The notes under the pieces are model-generated. The model ran no database searches, was not told the origin of the DNA, and saw nothing but the letters and a program-made list of their open reading frames with translations. Positions 15,685 to 22,831 of a stretch of DNA of 26,725 nt are shown in pieces. The stretch's first letter is position 1. Each line of letters starts with the position of its first letter. The position numbers and the translations under genes were made by a program. Source of the DNA: a virus; IMG/VR virus record IMGVR_UViG_3300025102_000236, positions 1 to 26,725 of that record; one strand, 5' to 3'.

Positions 15685-17657
15685 CGTGTCTCTTAAGTCT
15701 TAATGTCTTTAGTCAATATATCTACGAAGGCAATCAGTCTTTAATAGACCTTACCAATCAATCAGGTACAACCAATCTAAACTCTGGAGACGACCAAGTT
15801 TCTAATGCTTTTAATCTAGGGTTTAACTTTGATTTTTATAATCAAACTTTTAGCTCTGCTAGAATGGCTACCAATGGTTGTCTACATTTTAAAACCTCTG
15901 GAGCTTACTGTAACGACTACACACCAGACCCTTTAGCAAATAAAGCATATACTTATACTATGCTACCTTTTTGGACTGACTTAATACGAGATAATGGTTC
16001 AAAGATGTTAGCTAAAAATTTTAATGATATGACAGTCTTTGGTTGGTATAATATGCGTGAGTATAATCGTGCATCTGATAACAGTTTTGAAGTTATACTT
16101 TGGACTAACAATACTTTTGAGTATAGGTATGGTGCATTAGATATAATTAATCACGATGTTTTAATTGGTGAAGTAGGTAGTGGTAGCTCTGAAATATATC
16201 AATATTTATTTCACGATGAATGTAATACAGGCTCTACTAACTCTAGTAGTTGTGTAAATACTAACTGGAACGACACATCATTTAATGATATGTTAGAGAA
16301 TGGTGGTTCGTTATATGGTTCTGGTAGTGGTAATAATATTGATTGTAGTAATCCCCTAAACAATTCAAGCTGTTCTGGTTATGCAGCAGCTTATCAAACA
16401 CAACAATGTGATATAGACCAGTTATACTCTGAGTCATGTCCTTACTATTGGGATGCTTATGATGACCTTCAATGTGATTTAGACCCACAGTATGCTCCAT
16501 TCTGTCAAGGTTATAGCCAAGAAAATTCAGTAGCTTATTTTGAAGAAGAATTTGATTATGGTTATCAAGAAGAGTATGACATGTATGACACTTTTGAAGA
16601 ACCTGAAATGTTTGAAGAGTTTGTATTTGACTTTGAGTATGATTTTTTTGAAGAGCCTGAGTTAATATTTACAGAAGAAATAATCTTTGAACAACTACAA
16701 CCACTTGATGAATTTATAGAACCTCTTCCATTTATACGAGAAGAAGAAATATTTTTACCTATTGAAGATTTAATGATTGAGGAGTTTGTATTTCAAGAAA
16801 CATTTATTGAAGAAATGGAGGAGTGGTTTGAGGAAGAAGCAATTATTGAAGAAGAACTTGCGTATGCAGAGGAGTCGGAGGAAGAACTTATTGAGGAACT
16901 TATTGAGGAAGAAGAAGAAGTTATAGAAGAAGAAATACAAGAAGATGAAGAATTAGTTATTGCTGAAGAAACATCTGAAGGTAAGAGTTCAATAAGTAGA
17001 GAAATGGCATTAAACATTATCTCTTCTACTTTAAATACAGCTCAGTCTAGTGTTAGTGGTACTACATCAGGAAACTCTATACACTCTACAGGTGGCACGA
17101 CAGGAGCTTCTAGCGTATCATCATCTAATTCTGGTGGTGTAAGCATTAGTAATTCGCCTAGTATATCAGAACAATTTGCATCTTCTACTGCACAAAATAA
17201 TCAAGTGTTAGCTATGAGTTCTAATATTACAAGCTCTACAAGTACAGAAGTTGAGACAGTTGAGACAACGAGTGTCGCAGTTGATACAACATCTACTCAA
17301 ACTTTACAAAGTCAAATAGATGTATCAGTTTCTACAGATGCATCAGCTACAGAGACAGAACAAACTGTAGCCAATGTTATAGCTCAGAACTTACAAGATG
17401 CTCAAGATGATGTTGAAGCTAAACAAGAAGAGACAGGTGAGTATGGGTCAGAGAATACTATTATAGCTTATATGGGATTTGTACCTAACTTTAATAAATA
17501 TAGATTAGTTACATTACCGGACCAAGATATATGGTATGAGTCTACAGATATCTACGCAAACAATATGCTGTCAGATAACATTGAAGGCTTTTACCAAATG
17601 GCAGGTCAGAGTTTAGAAACTTTGATTAAAATAAAAGAACTAGAACCAAAATTATAG
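15654..17657 (+). CDS. Exported NIDO-like protein with Cys repeats and Glu-rich domain, 667 aa
   Basis: Residues 1-20 form a signal peptide (MQKRILCYAVACLLSLNVFS). Residues ~48-185 resemble a nidogen-type (NIDO) extracellular beta-domain, with N-A-F-N-L-G-F-N-F-D-F-Y, MATNGCLHF, LPFWTDL, VFGWYNM and FEVILWTNNTFEYRYG in the family's order. Residues 231-287 hold three ~22-residue repeats with Cys pairs (231/240, 252/262, 274/284), each pair followed by x-G/Y-Y. Residues ~297-441 are extremely Glu-rich with Phe/Tyr/Ile. A Ser/Thr-rich linker (~445-600) leads to a short conserved-looking C-terminal domain (IAYMGFVPNFNKYRL...). The start lies inside the preceding gene with no good Shine-Dalgarno, suggesting coupling. 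Likely surface or periplasmic; function unknown. A late-gene adhesion or superinfection role is possible but not shown. Confidence 0.72.
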   Translation: MQKRILCYAVACLLSLNVFSQYIYEGNQSLIDLTNQSGTTNLNSGDDQVSNAFNLGFNFDFYNQTFSSARMATNGCLHFKTSGAYCNDYTPDPLANKAYTYTMLPFWTDLIRDNGSKMLAKNFNDMTVFGWYNMREYNRASDNSFEVILWTNNTFEYRYGALDIINHDVLIGEVGSGSSEIYQYLFHDECNTGSTNSSSCVNTNWNDTSFNDMLENGGSLYGSGSGNNIDCSNPLNNSSCSGYAAAYQTQQCDIDQLYSESCPYYWDAYDDLQCDLDPQYAPFCQGYSQENSVAYFEEEFDYGYQEEYDMYDTFEEPEMFEEFVFDFEYDFFEEPELIFTEEIIFEQLQPLDEFIEPLPFIREEEIFLPIEDLMIEEFVFQETFIEEMEEWFEEEAIIEEELAYAEESEEELIEELIEEEEEVIEEEIQEDEELVIAEETSEGKSSISREMALNIISSTLNTAQSSVSGTTSGNSIHSTGGTTGASSVSSSNSGGVSISNSPSISEQFASSTAQNNQVLAMSSNITSSTSTEVETVETTSVAVDTTSTQTLQSQIDVSVSTDASATETEQTVANVIAQNLQDAQDDVEAKQEETGEYGSENTIIAYMGFVPNFNKYRLVTLPDQDIWYESTDIYANNMLSDNIEGFYQMAGQSLETLIKIKELEPKL

Positions 17658-17666
17658 GAGAACATT

Positions 17667-18008
17667 ATGGATTGGTTACAAAATAAAACAACACAGTTTA
17701 TTGCATTGATAGGTATTATTGGAACTCTGGCAGGGTTTGGATATCAAGGAGCAGAGTATGTTAATAGATTAGAAAATCTTGAAGCTGCTGTTGGTGGTAT
17801 CGCAGATACCGAAGATGCTCAAAAAATAATTGAAGAAAGGTTTGCTAAGATAGAAACATCAGTTCAATTTTTAGAAAAAGAAATAGACAATATATCTATT
17901 CCTGATGTAACTGAAATTAAAACCGACATTGCTACAATTAAAGCAGACCTTGAAACTTTAACTAAAGATATATCTAGACTAGAAAGTGGTAATCCTTTAG
18001 CTGGTTAA
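17667..18008 (+). CDS. Membrane-anchored coiled-coil protein, 113 aa
   Basis: One hydrophobic segment lies at about residues 9-30 (TQFIALIGIIGTLAGFGYQG). The rest is a charged helix with heptad spacing (VNRLENLEAAVGG, IETSVQFLEKEIDNI, IKTDIATIKADLETLTKDIS), predicting a parallel coiled coil. The Shine-Dalgarno AGGAGA lies 9 bases upstream. It follows the NIDO-like gene and abuts the 60-aa gene (TAA then ATG). N-terminal anchor plus periplasmic or cytoplasmic coiled coil is the shape of i-spanins and several phage lysis accessory proteins. No lipobox partner (o-spanin) is recognised nearby, so a spanin role is only a possibility. Confidence 0.72.
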   Translation: MDWLQNKTTQFIALIGIIGTLAGFGYQGAEYVNRLENLEAAVGGIADTEDAQKIIEERFAKIETSVQFLEKEIDNISIPDVTEIKTDIATIKADLETLTKDISRLESGNPLAG

Positions 18009-18191
18009 ATGAAAAAAGAAATAGAAAAGAAAATACTTCAAGCAGCTAATCTTTCTCCAAGTGAAGATTGGATAGAAAAAATTGTAGAAGTACACCCGAT
18101 GAAACAAGTAACTATTATGTCTGTTGTGCAAGTTAGTGTATTTATGTTTATGTTACTATCTTTTCACATAATATCATCTTTATTTGGTTAA
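18009..18191 (+). CDS. Small C-terminally anchored membrane protein, 60 aa
   Basis: The N-terminal ~33 residues are charged and amphipathic (MKKEIEKKILQAANLSPSED). The C-terminal ~25 residues are hydrophobic (TIMSVVQVSVFMFMLLSFHI), indicating a single membrane anchor. The ATG directly follows the stop of the 113-aa gene, so translation is probably coupled. It is the last gene of the + strand module and stops one base before the convergent non-coding gap. No family recognised. Confidence 0.66.
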   Translation: MKKEIEKKILQAANLSPSEDWIEKIVEVHPMKQVTIMSVVQVSVFMFMLLSFHIISSLFG

Positions 18192-18314
18192 AAATAGATA
18201 AATCCTCTCAGAGGCATGGAGAAGCCCGTAGTTAAATAATAGGTCTTTTTGAAGCCAAGGTATTAACTACCTTCCAAATGTTTAAGCATGGGCTTTAGGT
18301 GTTGAAAATTTTTT
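18192..18314. other. Convergent intergenic gap with structured-RNA / terminator candidate
   Basis: The gap between the two converging modules contains several inverted repeats. On the + strand GAAGCCC (18221-18227) can pair with GGGCTTT (18290-18296). Immediately inside it, GTAGTTAA (18228-18235) pairs perfectly with TTAACTAC (18263-18270). A competing hairpin, AAGGTA (18257-18262) with TACCTT (18268-18273), uses overlapping bases, so the two folds exclude each other. A short CCTC/GAGG hairpin stands at 18204-18214. An AT-only hairpin (TTGAAAA, loop, TTTTCAA, 18302-18318) with a T run overlaps the stop codon of the - strand gene. I recognise no known RNA family. A bidirectional terminator is the simplest reading; a stable small RNA is possible on either strand. 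Confidence 0.5.
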
Positions 18315-18318
18315 TCAA
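18302..18318. terminator. Weak AT-only terminator-like hairpin
   Basis: A seven-base inverted repeat TTGAAAA / TTTTCAA around three T residues. The run of seven T on the + strand (18309-18315) follows the larger paired region at 18221-18296. It lacks G-C pairs, so on its own it would be a poor intrinsic terminator. Together with the upstream stems it could end + strand transcripts. Confidence 0.35.
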
Positions 18319-18536
18319 TCGGACATTATTCGTGCATTTAAATTATTTTCTAAATAATTATGTATGTTATCTAACTTTTGAGTGCATTCTCTTATGAGAG
18401 TATTTAATATTGAATAATCTTCTTCACTAAAATAAGGTTTTAGTTTTTTTATATCTGTTGATATTCTTTCTGTAACTAATTTACCTGACCTGTCATATAA
18501 TAAAGTATATTGTAATAATTTTGCTTCTTGTTTCAT
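18315..18536 (-). CDS. Hypothetical protein, 73 aa
   Basis: A small charged, helical protein: an N-terminal part with a beta-like segment (KLLQYTLLYDRSGKLVTERI), then helices rich in Leu, Ile, Asn and Glu (EEDYSILNTLIRECTQKLDN). No membrane segment or motif is seen. It is the last gene of the - strand module. Its start overlaps the stop of the 99-aa gene by four bases (ATGA), so it is translated as part of the operon. No family recognised. The + strand reading of the neighbouring stretch also gives an open frame, but that is a shadow. Confidence 0.62.
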   Translation of the reverse strand: MKQEAKLLQYTLLYDRSGKLVTERISTDIKKLKPYFSEEDYSILNTLIRECTQKLDNIHNYLENNLNARIMSD

Positions 18537-18832
18537 ATTAAAAATTCCAGTAATAAATTTTTGATTAAAAGAAAAAGACCAACAGCATTTAGAATAATTA
18601 ATGCTCTATCTTTCCAAATCAACCCAACCCATAACCAACCAGCTACTCCAAGTATAGATAGAATTAAATCTATAAATTGTAATCCTTCTATACCTCTTAT
18701 AGACATAGCACATACAATAATAGAACTTGAAATCCATTTTACATACCATGATATATCTCCTTTAGGAGTTGCTGATTTAAAAATTCTTTTTGAATTAATA
18801 ATTTCTTTTGGGTCAAACTTTGGTTTATTCAT
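18533..18832 (-). CDS. Small multi-spanning membrane protein (DUF6552-like), 99 aa
   Basis: Residues ~1-28 are soluble and basic, followed by the motif SWYVKWISSSIIVCAMSIRG (27-46) and three hydrophobic stretches at about 32-44, 52-70 (FIDLILSILGVAGWLWVGLI) and 75-95 (ALIILNAVGLFLLIKNLLLE). The YVKW..S.I...MSIR ... DLILSI.GV.GW ... ALI.LN.VGL order recalls a small uncharacterised membrane family of marine phages that I associate with DUF6552. That name is from memory and should be checked. The start overlaps the 3' end of nrdB by 8 bases. A role linked to RNR is unlikely; it is probably simply the next gene in the polycistron. Confidence 0.68.
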   Translation of the reverse strand: MNKPKFDPKEIINSKRIFKSATPKGDISWYVKWISSSIIVCAMSIRGIEGLQFIDLILSILGVAGWLWVGLIWKDRALIILNAVGLFLLIKNLLLEFLI

Positions 18833-19799
18833 TTAAATCACTAAATGTTATATTGTCTTGTCTTCCTCTTAGTCCTGCTTTCATGTATGTTGTTGCTCTA
18901 CCTTCAAAAAAGTTTTGATGCTCAACACCCATGACTTCATCAATCCAACCAAGTGGATTTTCTCTTTGGTCATAATTAGTTTTAAGACCAAGTTGTAGTA
19001 GTCTTCTATCGGCTATATATCTATTGTAAGCATACATATCTTTCTTAGTTAGTCCTTGTAAGTCTCCCATTTCAAACACTAAATCTAAAAATTTATCTTC
19101 AAGTGTAACCATTTGTCTACAAATTTCATATAGTTCTTTCTTAAAATCATCTGTCCATATTTCTATGTTTTCTTTGATAAATTCTCTAAATAGTTTAGTC
19201 ATAGCTTCTACATGCATAGACTCATCACGAATAGAATAGGTTACTATTTGACCCATACCTTTCATGCGACCAAACCTAGGGAAGTTTAACAAGATTGCAA
19301 AGCTACTAAAGAGTTGTAGTCCTTCTGTAAAGGCTGAATAAACTGCTAAAGTTTTAGCAATAGTTTCTTTCTTAGCTTTACTAGGTTTAAAGTTACCAAC
19401 ATAGTCATGCTTGTCTGCCATTTCTTCATAGTCAGCAAATGCTTTGTATTCTATTTCAGGCATACCTACTGTATCAAGTAGTAAGCTGTAGGCATGTTGA
19501 TGTATTGATTCCATGTTAGCAAAAGATGACATCATCATTCTTGCTTCTGGCTTTTTAAATATAGGCATATACTTATCTATATATCCTGATGCTACATCTA
19601 CATCTGATTGAGTAAACAATCTAAATATTTGTGTAAGTAAATTCTTTTCTTTATCTGAAAGTTCTTGCCAGTCTTTTACATCTGTATGTAATGGTACAGA
19701 CTCTGGCATCCAATGCATTTGATTTTGTAATACATAGTAATCAAACATCCATGGATATTCAAATGGTTTATAATAATCTCTATTGCCCAGTAAGCTCAT
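18825..19799 (-). CDS. nrdB: Ribonucleoside-diphosphate reductase class Ia, beta subunit (NrdB)
   Basis: The diiron-tyrosyl radical subunit that activates NrdA for reduction of ribonucleotides. All metal ligands are present with E. coli spacing: D66, E97 and H100 (NMESIHQHAY), E159 (FTEGLQLF), E193 and H196 (RDESMH). The radical tyrosine is Y104, seven residues after E97 as in E. coli (E115/Y122). The RDESMH helix and the C-terminal tail (ITFSDLNE), which in this family docks on NrdA, are intact. At 324 residues it is slightly shorter than E. coli NrdB (376) and otherwise complete. The Shine-Dalgarno GGGAGAG lies just upstream, inside the preceding small gene. It is transcribed with nrdA. Confidence 0.97.
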   Translation of the reverse strand: MSLLGNRDYYKPFEYPWMFDYYVLQNQMHWMPESVPLHTDVKDWQELSDKEKNLLTQIFRLFTQSDVDVASGYIDKYMPIFKKPEARMMMSSFANMESIHQHAYSLLLDTVGMPEIEYKAFADYEEMADKHDYVGNFKPSKAKKETIAKTLAVYSAFTEGLQLFSSFAILLNFPRFGRMKGMGQIVTYSIRDESMHVEAMTKLFREFIKENIEIWTDDFKKELYEICRQMVTLEDKFLDLVFEMGDLQGLTKKDMYAYNRYIADRRLLQLGLKTNYDQRENPLGWIDEVMGVEHQNFFEGRATTYMKAGLRGRQDNITFSDLNE

Positions 19800-19998
19800 G
19801 TCTACTCTCCCTTAATCCTTTTAAATATTCTGTTGCTTCTATATATTCTTCAAATAATTTAGCTACTGTATCTACAGTATTAGGATGGTCAGCCACCCCA
19901 ACTCCTTCTAAACAATACATTTGAAGATTACATAAAGCTTCTTGTTGTTTTGCTTTATATCTATTATACAAAGCATCATATATAATTTCTACTTTCAT
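19780..19998 (-). CDS. Small protein encoded between nrdA and nrdB, 72 aa
   Basis: A short helical protein (MKVEIIYDALYNRYKAKQQE ... VDTVAKLFEEYIEATEYLKG) with two cysteines (CNLQMYC). I chose the ATG at 19998 over an in-frame GTG at 20010: GAGGG lies about 6 bases before this ATG, and the start then sits just past the nrdA stop. Its 3' end overlaps nrdB by 20 bases. Function is not recognised. Its position suggests either a helper of the reductase or simply a small filler gene kept by translational coupling. The sequence lacks the CxxC active site of glutaredoxin or thioredoxin (its cysteines are spaced C-x5-C). Confidence 0.7.
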   Translation of the reverse strand: MKVEIIYDALYNRYKAKQQEALCNLQMYCLEGVGVADHPNTVDTVAKLFEEYIEATEYLKGLRESRHELTGQ

Positions 19999-19999
19999 T

Positions 20000-21895
20000 T
20001 TATCCCTCACAGGCTATGCATTCCACATCATCTAACTTGATTCTTGGAACTTTAATGTTTACATTTTCTACATTTCTAGCTGCGTTAGACCTAAAATAGT
20101 AGAGTGATTTTAATTTATTCATACCATACCAATGCACATCATTGACGTACTGCATGTATTCATCATGTTTGTCTTGGTCTTCAGTTGCTTTTGGTAAAGT
20201 AAAGAATAAGTTTACGGATTGTGCTTGACATATAAATTGTTGTCTTTGATATGCATGTTCCACTACCCATATTTGATTTATTTCATTTGCTGTTTTAAAT
20301 ATTTCTTTTTCATTATCAGTAAGTATGTCTAAGTGTTGTACTGAACCATCTTTACCTGCTATATCTTTCCAAATATTTTCTAGCTCTTTAACTTTTAAAC
20401 CTTTAGACTTTAAAATCTTTTCAAGAAATTTGTTTTTAACTTGATAGCTCCCTGATAAAGTTTTGTGGGTATAGCAATTAGCCCTATAAGGCTCAATACT
20501 AGGGGAAGTGCCACTACATATAATGCCACTACTAGCATTAGGAGCAACAGCAAGGAGATTAGCATTTCGCTTACCCGAACCATGGATATCAGGAGCTTCG
20601 CCCCTTTCTTTAGCCAACTCTTTACTTGCTGCCAAAGCTCTTGATTTAATAAAAGTAAATGCTTTATGATTAAAACCAGTTGCGAATATCCCTTCAAAAG
20701 GTATTCCCCTAGATTGTAGATAAGCATGAAAACCCATCGCACCCAACCCGAGACTCCTCTCTCTATACGCCGAATACGCAGATTTAGTATATCCTTCTTT
20801 ACCTTCTCTAACATATTTTTGAAAGCGTTTAAAATTTGCATTATATCCTCCCAGTTGTGATGTATCTATTGCATTTTCTATGTAATGTTCTATAACATTA
20901 TCTAGCATTGTTATTAAATCTGATATGAAGTTATCTTCTTTTGACCAGTCATCAAAGTGTTCTAAGTTTACAGAAGACAAGCAACATACTGCTGTTCTTT
21001 CTTCATCAGTAGGTAAAGTTATTTCAGAACATAAGTTGCTTTGTCTAATCTTTAAACCTAAATCTTTTTGTTCTCTTGATAAATATTTATTACAGGTATC
21101 TATGTTTATCATATATGGTTCGCCTGTCTCAGCTCTAGCATGAATAATCTGCCACCATAAATCTCTAGCGTTAATAATCTTAACAGCCTCTTGAGTTTTA
21201 GGGTCAATCAATCTCCAGTCTTCATCATTTTTTACTGCATCCAAAAAAGCATTAGTTATATTAATACCATTGTGTAGGTTTAAACACTTTCTGTTTATGT
21301 CTCCACCAGATTCTTTACGCATGTTTATAAATTCTTCTATCTCCGGATGGCTTATATCCATGTATGCTGCATAAGAACCTCTTCTAGTTGTGCCTTGATT
21401 AAAGGCTAACATTTGAGAATCTACAACATGCATGAATGGAATTGAACCAGTAGAACGACTGCCATGAGCAGTAGAAATACCGTTGCTCCTAATATCGCCC
21501 CAATATCCACCAATGCCTCCACCTGAACTTGCCAACCAAATGTTCTCATCGTAGTGATTAGATAAACCATGGCGACTGTCAGGAACATAATTAAGGAAAC
21601 AAGAGATAGGTAGCCCACGACTGGTTCCCCCGTTACTAAGTATAGGAGTGCTAAACATGAACCAACGAGAGGAACTGTAGTTGTAAAGTCTTTGAGCCAG
21701 TTCAAAATCTGTCTCCCCTTTGTAAGTAGCCCCGAAGACTGAGGCTCTTGCGAATGCTTCTTGTGCATGTGTTTCTCCTTCCCAGAAATATCTATCTCTG
21801 AGTGTATCTAGACTAAATTTATCAAACTCTTTTTCTTTATCGTAGTCTATTTCAATTCCTAAGTAAGGCTTAGTTCCTATTTTATCATCAACCAT
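20000..21895 (-). CDS. nrdA: Ribonucleoside-diphosphate reductase class Ia, alpha subunit (NrdA), compact form
   Basis: The catalytic subunit, converting ribonucleoside diphosphates to deoxy forms. Active-site residues are visible: C99 (LPISCF), N287/C289/E291 (NLCSE), C304 (AVCCLSS), the radical-transfer pair Y599-Y600 (SLYYFRS) and the C-terminal redox pair C626/C629 (ECIACEG). Substrate-loop sequences FSTPILSNGGT and GTSPSIEP are also present. At 631 residues it lacks the ~100-residue N-terminal ATP-cone of E. coli NrdA (761), so the overall-activity site for dATP inhibition is missing. The start shares one base with the stop of the DUF3310 gene (TAATG), with GGAG upstream. It forms a unit with nrdB. 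No thioredoxin or glutaredoxin gene is visible, so reduction probably uses host proteins. Confidence 0.97.
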   Translation of the reverse strand: MVDDKIGTKPYLGIEIDYDKEKEFDKFSLDTLRDRYFWEGETHAQEAFARASVFGATYKGETDFELAQRLYNYSSSRWFMFSTPILSNGGTSRGLPISCFLNYVPDSRHGLSNHYDENIWLASSGGGIGGYWGDIRSNGISTAHGSRSTGSIPFMHVVDSQMLAFNQGTTRRGSYAAYMDISHPEIEEFINMRKESGGDINRKCLNLHNGINITNAFLDAVKNDEDWRLIDPKTQEAVKIINARDLWWQIIHARAETGEPYMINIDTCNKYLSREQKDLGLKIRQSNLCSEITLPTDEERTAVCCLSSVNLEHFDDWSKEDNFISDLITMLDNVIEHYIENAIDTSQLGGYNANFKRFQKYVREGKEGYTKSAYSAYRERSLGLGAMGFHAYLQSRGIPFEGIFATGFNHKAFTFIKSRALAASKELAKERGEAPDIHGSGKRNANLLAVAPNASSGIICSGTSPSIEPYRANCYTHKTLSGSYQVKNKFLEKILKSKGLKVKELENIWKDIAGKDGSVQHLDILTDNEKEIFKTANEINQIWVVEHAYQRQQFICQAQSVNLFFTLPKATEDQDKHDEYMQYVNDVHWYGMNKLKSLYYFRSNAARNVENVNIKVPRIKLDDVECIACEG

Positions 21896-22161
21896 TATTT
21901 ATTCTCCAAGTCATGTATGTTTAACATAATAATACCATAGTGTAACATTTTTAATAAATCTTTTTTATTCTTTCCTTCTTTGTTTCCATATCTTTTTGCA
22001 TACTTCATAATGTTTCCAATACAAAAACCTTCTCCATGTCCTGCATCTACAATTACATCTGTTGCTTGATACTTATCCGAAGCATAATGTTGTCCATATG
22101 TGTTATATATATATTTTTTTAATTCTACTAATAATTTATCTTCATTAAATTTATATTTCAT
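21895..22161 (-). CDS. DUF3310-like protein, 88 aa
   Basis: A small protein with a core typical of the phage DUF3310 group: YQATDVIVDAGHGEGFCIGN, then IMKYAKRYGNKEGKNKKDLL and KMLHYGIIML. The GN(I)xKYxxRxxxKxxxxxDLxK arrangement is that family's signature; the family is often misannotated as nucleotide kinase, but it has no P-loop. I prefer the ATG at 22161 to the one at 22167: GAGGA lies 6 bases before the former and directly against the latter, and this start gives the usual ATGA overlap with the endonuclease stop. Role unknown; it is a frequent passenger of phage replication modules. Confidence 0.75.
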   Translation of the reverse strand: MKYKFNEDKLLVELKKYIYNTYGQHYASDKYQATDVIVDAGHGEGFCIGNIMKYAKRYGNKEGKNKKDLLKMLHYGIIMLNIHDLENK

Positions 22162-22595
22162 TTCCATTCCTCTGGTAAGTTATCTTCATTATACCATACA
22201 AAATTGTTTTTGTCAGCCCATTCTGCATGACTTCTTTTAGTTCCGTCCTTTCTTCTTTTAGCTTGTGGCATAGGAGAATGTGGACTAGAAAATAAAAACA
22301 CTAACTCAAATTCTCCTACTGCTTCTTTTAAAGCCTCTCTTATCCAAATATATTTACTGTATTCAGCGTAATCCCAGAACCTACCTTTAGCTTCTAGTAA
22401 TATTGTTTGTCCATTAATAACTTTTGTAAAGTCTGGTTCATATGTATGTTCAACAACATAATCTATTTTTTCATTATGATGTTCCCAATCTTTTAAAACT
22501 GTAGTGTGTAGTTTATGTTCCCATTTAGAATCATATCCTTTAGGTACATTTTTTTCTTTTGGTCTTATTATCCTTGGCTTTCTATATCCTGCCAT
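22158..22595 (-). CDS. Endonuclease I / Holliday-junction resolvase, T7 gp3-like
   Basis: A structure-specific DNA endonuclease that in T7 resolves branched DNA and breaks down the host chromosome to supply nucleotides. The N-terminus begins MAGY as in T7 gp3. The catalytic set of the PD-(D/E)XK fold is present: E26 (SKWEHKL), D55 (TYEPDF), E68 and K70 (LLEAKG), corresponding to T7 E20, D55, E65 and K67. The IREAL, VFLFSS and PEEW segments also align with T7. At 145 residues it is the same size as the T7 enzyme (149). It overlaps the 87-aa gene by 28 bases and the next gene by four. Pairing with RNR fits nucleotide salvage from host DNA. Confidence 0.93.
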   Translation of the reverse strand: MAGYRKPRIIRPKEKNVPKGYDSKWEHKLHTTVLKDWEHHNEKIDYVVEHTYEPDFTKVINGQTILLEAKGRFWDYAEYSKYIWIREALKEAVGEFELVFLFSSPHSPMPQAKRRKDGTKRSHAEWADKNNFVWYNEDNLPEEWK

Positions 22596-22831
22596 GTAAT
22601 ATCCTTTAATTTTTTATTAGACTTTTTAATTTTTTGTGCAAACCATCTAGGTGTGTACGCAGAAAGCATAACTTTTTTATTCATATAAACATGTGTTTGC
22701 TCTGGTAAATATTTTTTAATATTATTTACAGACACTTTTTCTTTTTCTTCATCTACTAACATAGTCTTTAACCAGTCAACAACTAAATGATTTGCTTTCT
22801 TTCTTATTTGTTTTGATTTTTTTCCGTTCAT
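22568..22831 (-). CDS. Hypothetical protein, 87 aa
   Basis: A very basic helical protein (MNGKKSKQIRKKANHLVVDW at the N-terminus, KIKKSNKKLKDITWQDIESQ at the C-terminus) with a central SAYTPRWFAQK segment. No catalytic or membrane feature is visible. High Lys content and the position between exonuclease and endonuclease I suggest nucleic-acid binding, but that is inference. The start overlaps the exonuclease stop as ATGA and has no clear Shine-Dalgarno, so it depends on translational coupling. The 3' end overlaps the endonuclease gene by 28 bases. Confidence 0.7.
   Translation of the reverse strand: MNGKKSKQIRKKANHLVVDWLKTMLVDEEKEKVSVNNIKKYLPEQTHVYMNKKVMLSAYTPRWFAQKIKKSNKKLKDITWQDIESQG

Noticed and set aside
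16793-17017. Ser/Ile-rich 74-codon frame on the - strand
   Set aside because: It is antisense to the Glu-rich segment of the NIDO-like protein; its composition is explained by GAA/GAG codons read backwards.
18251-18280. On the - strand a hairpin (GGAAGGTAGTTAATACCTTG) that recalls the V3 hairpin region of bacterial 16S rRNA
   Set aside because: The similarity spans only about 15-20 bases with no flanking rRNA sequence, and no integrase is present to suggest an attachment site. A chance match to a common hairpin form.
18528-18836. 102-codon + strand frame opposite the 99-aa membrane protein
   Set aside because: The - strand frame shows coherent membrane segments and fits the overlapping operon; the + strand frame lacks a ribosome-binding site and would interrupt the convergent layout.
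20410-20841. 143-codon frame on the - strand inside nrdA
   Set aside because: It lies out of frame within a gene whose catalytic residues are all recognised, and has no supporting motif.
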